From Paenibacillus bouchesdurhonensis (GTDB taxonomy: Bacteria; Bacillota; Bacilli; Paenibacillales; Paenibacillaceae): DNA of 64,000 nt. Positions 61,980-64,000 of this stretch are shown piece by piece. A program made the position numbers and the translations under genes. Every line of letters begins with the position of its first letter. Position 1 is the stretch's first letter. Below the pieces are notes generated by a model. The model was not told where the DNA came from, searched no databases, and worked only from the letters and a program-made list of their open reading frames with translations. The stretch covers positions 331,648 to 395,647 of the forward strand of contig NZ_LT732547.1 of the NCBI RefSeq assembly GCF_900155685.1, in the 5' to 3' direction.

Positions 61980-63701
61980 TTAATCGCTGCCGCAAGTTGA
62001 CCTCAGCAGCTGTTCGATCGCCTGTTCTTCCAACGGACGGCTGTAGTAGAAGCCCTGGATTTGATCACATCCAATTTCCTGCAGGAATTTGAATTGCTCT
62101 TCGGTTTCGACGCCTTCCGCCAATACGGTCATACCTAAAGATTTGCCCAGTTCGATAATCGAGCGGAGCAGAGAGCTGTCCCGCTGGGAGGACGGTGTTT
62201 CCTGAATAAATGTTCGGTCGATTTTTAGTACATGTAAAGGCAGTGTCTTCAAATAGTAAATGGAGGAATAGCCCGTGCCGAAGTCGTCCAGAGACAAGCT
62301 AATGCCCCGTTCCTTTAAGGAATCAAGCTTTTCCTTGATCATTACCGGGTTGTTAATAAGAGATTCCGTAAGCTCAAGCTCCAAATATTCCGGAGCAAGC
62401 CCCGTCTGCTCCAGCACATGTTTAACCATATGAACAAAGTGGGGATGCCTGAACTGAACGGCAGAGACGTTTACTGAAATGGGCAGCTTTGCATATCCGG
62501 CATCCTGCCACTTCTTATTCGTGCGGCAAGCTTCCCAGAGCACCCATTCCCCCAACTGCACGATAAATCCGGTATCCTCGGCGATTGGAATAAACGAAGC
62601 AGGCGAAATGCGTCCCAGCTCGGGATCATTCCAGCGAATTAACGCCTCCAGTCCGGTAAGCGTCCGGGTAGCGGCATCGATTTTCGGCTGATAATGCAGC
62701 TCGAACTCTCCTTCAGCAAGCGCTCGCGGCAGTTTTTTCTCAATGTTGACCCGTTCCAGCAGCTTATCCAACAAATAATAATCGAAATAATGCGGGCCGT
62801 TGAGCACTTCTATTTTCGCTTCCTTCATCGCGAGCTCGGCATGTTTGAGCAGGATTGCCGATTCAGAGCCGTCATCCGGATAGAGGCTGATGCCCATCGC
62901 AAATCCAAGCGTTATTTCCTCATCGGTTAAAACATAAGGCCTTCTCAAGGCATCATTCAGCTCATTAGCGATCTCGTGAACTCTCAGCGGGTTGGCAATA
63001 CCGGATAGCAGAACGATAAAGTCATCTGCGAAGCTGCGGCAAATCGGCGTACCTTCTTTTAAGGTCGCTTTGAGCCTTAATGCCACTTCTTTAAGCAGCT
63101 CGTTGCCGGTGCTTTCCCCATAGCTCTCATTGATGTACCGAAAGCGGTTCAGATTCAAGCGAATGACAGCCGCCGTGTGGGTTTTCGTTTCCGTTTCCTG
63201 AAAGGCCCTCTTCATCGCTTCCCGAAAGCCGTTGTTGTTCAGAAGTCCAGTGAGAGGATCGAAATTGGAGAGCAGTTTAATTTTTTGCTCGGAGGCATCC
63301 CGCTCTTCCATCTCCTTGGTCACATCGAACTGTAGGCCAATGAAATAGGTCGGCTCGCCATCTGAGTTCACGACAGGGGAAATAATAAACTGGTTCCAGA
63401 ATGTGCTTCCATCTTTTTTGTAGTTTTTAATCGTAACGCTATCAGTTCGACCTTCCTTGATCGCTTGGCGGATAACTTCCAAATGGCCATCGTCCGTCTC
63501 CTCGCCTTGCAGAAACCGGCTATTGCGCATGAGAACCTCTTCGCGAGTGTATCCGGTAATCAATTCAAAGCCCTGGTTGACATAGACGAGTGGGTTATCC
63601 TTCAAATTAGGATCGGTAATAGCTAAACCGATCCCCATCTTATCAATGGATCGCAGCAGTGTGGCCGAATCGATAATTGATTCGATACCGGAATGACTCA
63701 A
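61980..63701 (-). CDS. PAS(LOV-like)-GGDEF-EAL protein, likely c-di-GMP phosphodiesterase
   Basis: 573 residues, no membrane helix. A PAS domain (about 15-130) has the LOV hallmark NSRFLQG at 60-66, but the flavin-binding Cys of NCRFLQ is Ser61. GGDEF domain (about 150-305): the active site reads SFADDF, so cyclase activity is unlikely. EAL domain (about 315-565): GLEALIRW, SVNVSAVQF, ELTESLI, LDDFGTGYSS, LKIDRTFI and AEGVET are all kept, so it should degrade c-di-GMP. Upstream of ATG 63701 the leader is AT-rich. The signal sensed by the PAS is unknown. Confidence 0.88.
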   Translation of the reverse strand: MSHSGIESIIDSATLLRSIDKMGIGLAITDPNLKDNPLVYVNQGFELITGYTREEVLMRNSRFLQGEETDDGHLEVIRQAIKEGRTDSVTIKNYKKDGSTFWNQFIISPVVNSDGEPTYFIGLQFDVTKEMEERDASEQKIKLLSNFDPLTGLLNNNGFREAMKRAFQETETKTHTAAVIRLNLNRFRYINESYGESTGNELLKEVALRLKATLKEGTPICRSFADDFIVLLSGIANPLRVHEIANELNDALRRPYVLTDEEITLGFAMGISLYPDDGSESAILLKHAELAMKEAKIEVLNGPHYFDYYLLDKLLERVNIEKKLPRALAEGEFELHYQPKIDAATRTLTGLEALIRWNDPELGRISPASFIPIAEDTGFIVQLGEWVLWEACRTNKKWQDAGYAKLPISVNVSAVQFRHPHFVHMVKHVLEQTGLAPEYLELELTESLINNPVMIKEKLDSLKERGISLSLDDFGTGYSSIYYLKTLPLHVLKIDRTFIQETPSSQRDSSLLRSIIELGKSLGMTVLAEGVETEEQFKFLQEIGCDQIQGFYYSRPLEEQAIEQLLRSTCGSD

Positions 63702-63884
63702 AATATTAGCCCCCTCAAGTTGAACCGCGAATTTATGTAGGACTTATGGTATGAGCATATTGGATTATGCCTTTAAAAATATCATATTGCGGACTGTGCA
63801 GGAAATCAATGGATAGGGTATAAGAAATTCAGGAAAAGTGGAGATTTTTGTCGAATTATCGCAATCTCTTCAGAGATGAGCGAA

Positions 63885-63919
63885 GAATTGGGTAATTCCA
63901 GAGTGAAATTGGGTAATTC
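63885..63919. repeat. Short repeated palindrome at the right edge
   Basis: GAATTGGGTAATTC (63885-63898) recurs as AATTGGGTAATTC at 63907-63919, about two helical turns apart, with a further pair of ATTTTGTAT copies just to the right. It could be an operator for a gene beyond the window or for the EAL gene about 190 bp away; no gene is visible in 63702-64000. Confidence 0.4.
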
Positions 63920-64000
63920 ATGACTGTTAAGTAGTCTGGAATTTTGTATGAGGTCACTAAATTTTGTATTGGTTTGACCCGTCCAAGAGGTTCATTTTAC

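Overview
The window looks like chromosomal DNA of a Paenibacillus or close relative (Bacillota). The clues are paired AraC-type sugar regulators, a YesM/YesN-type sensor with a sugar ABC transporter, copper-amine-oxidase-N 'stalk' domain proteins, an LtaS-type enzyme, a spore transglutaminase, many strong AGGAGG ribosome sites and frequent GTG/TTG starts. No rRNA, tRNA or CRISPR array was seen.

Layout. 0.3-1.5 kb: MFS exporter. 1.6-6.2 kb (minus): a specialised Hsp70 unit of hscC, a membrane J/TPR protein and a DUF1266 protein, preceded by an unlisted 23-codon leader ORF. 6.5-12.9 kb: sodium symporter, EamA exporter with divergent LysR regulator, alanine dehydrogenase, MFS protein and a small membrane protein. 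13-14.4 kb: DUF6953-like protein and an RDD protein. 14.6-20.4 kb: sensor kinase, response regulator and sugar ABC transporter (binding protein plus two permeases, no ATPase) behind a perfect cre site. 20.45-21.9 kb: a gene-free block of minisatellites, an orphan terminator and a nested palindromic element. 21.9-25.9 kb: GH43 beta-xylosidase, divergent AraC regulator and a second RDD paralogue.

26.2-31.8 kb is a visibly AT-rich island with two overlapping genes, an AAA+-type ATPase and an adenosine-deaminase-like protein of about 915 residues. Every expected catalytic motif is present, and I read them as rdrA/rdrB of the RADAR anti-phage system. It lies between carbohydrate genes; on its right are an AraC regulator and melA (alpha-galactosidase). 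34.4-35.9 kb: an IS3-family element, itself frameshifted, cuts a gene of a common Bacillus/Paenibacillus hypothetical family.

36.3-46.7 kb (cell envelope and housekeeping): MBOAT acyltransferase, SGNH-like protein and small membrane protein; tgl with a sigma-K-like promoter; TM2 protein; SDR; aldo/keto reductase; a stand-alone fabF with a divergent MmyB-type regulator; LtaS-type protein. 46.9-53.3 kb: a seven-repeat surface protein and two AT-rich secreted proteins. 53.4-55.3 kb: a group II intron of class C type sitting just after a terminator. 55.6-64 kb: GNAT, a frameshifted APH-type kinase with a coupled glycosyltransferase, a MacA/MacB-like tripartite exporter, and a PAS-GGDEF-EAL protein whose PAS is LOV-like but lacks the flavin cysteine and whose GGDEF site is degenerate.

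Functional theme: a plant-polymer-degrading, spore-forming soil bacterium with sugar uptake under catabolite control, envelope modification, and acquired elements (RADAR, IS, intron).
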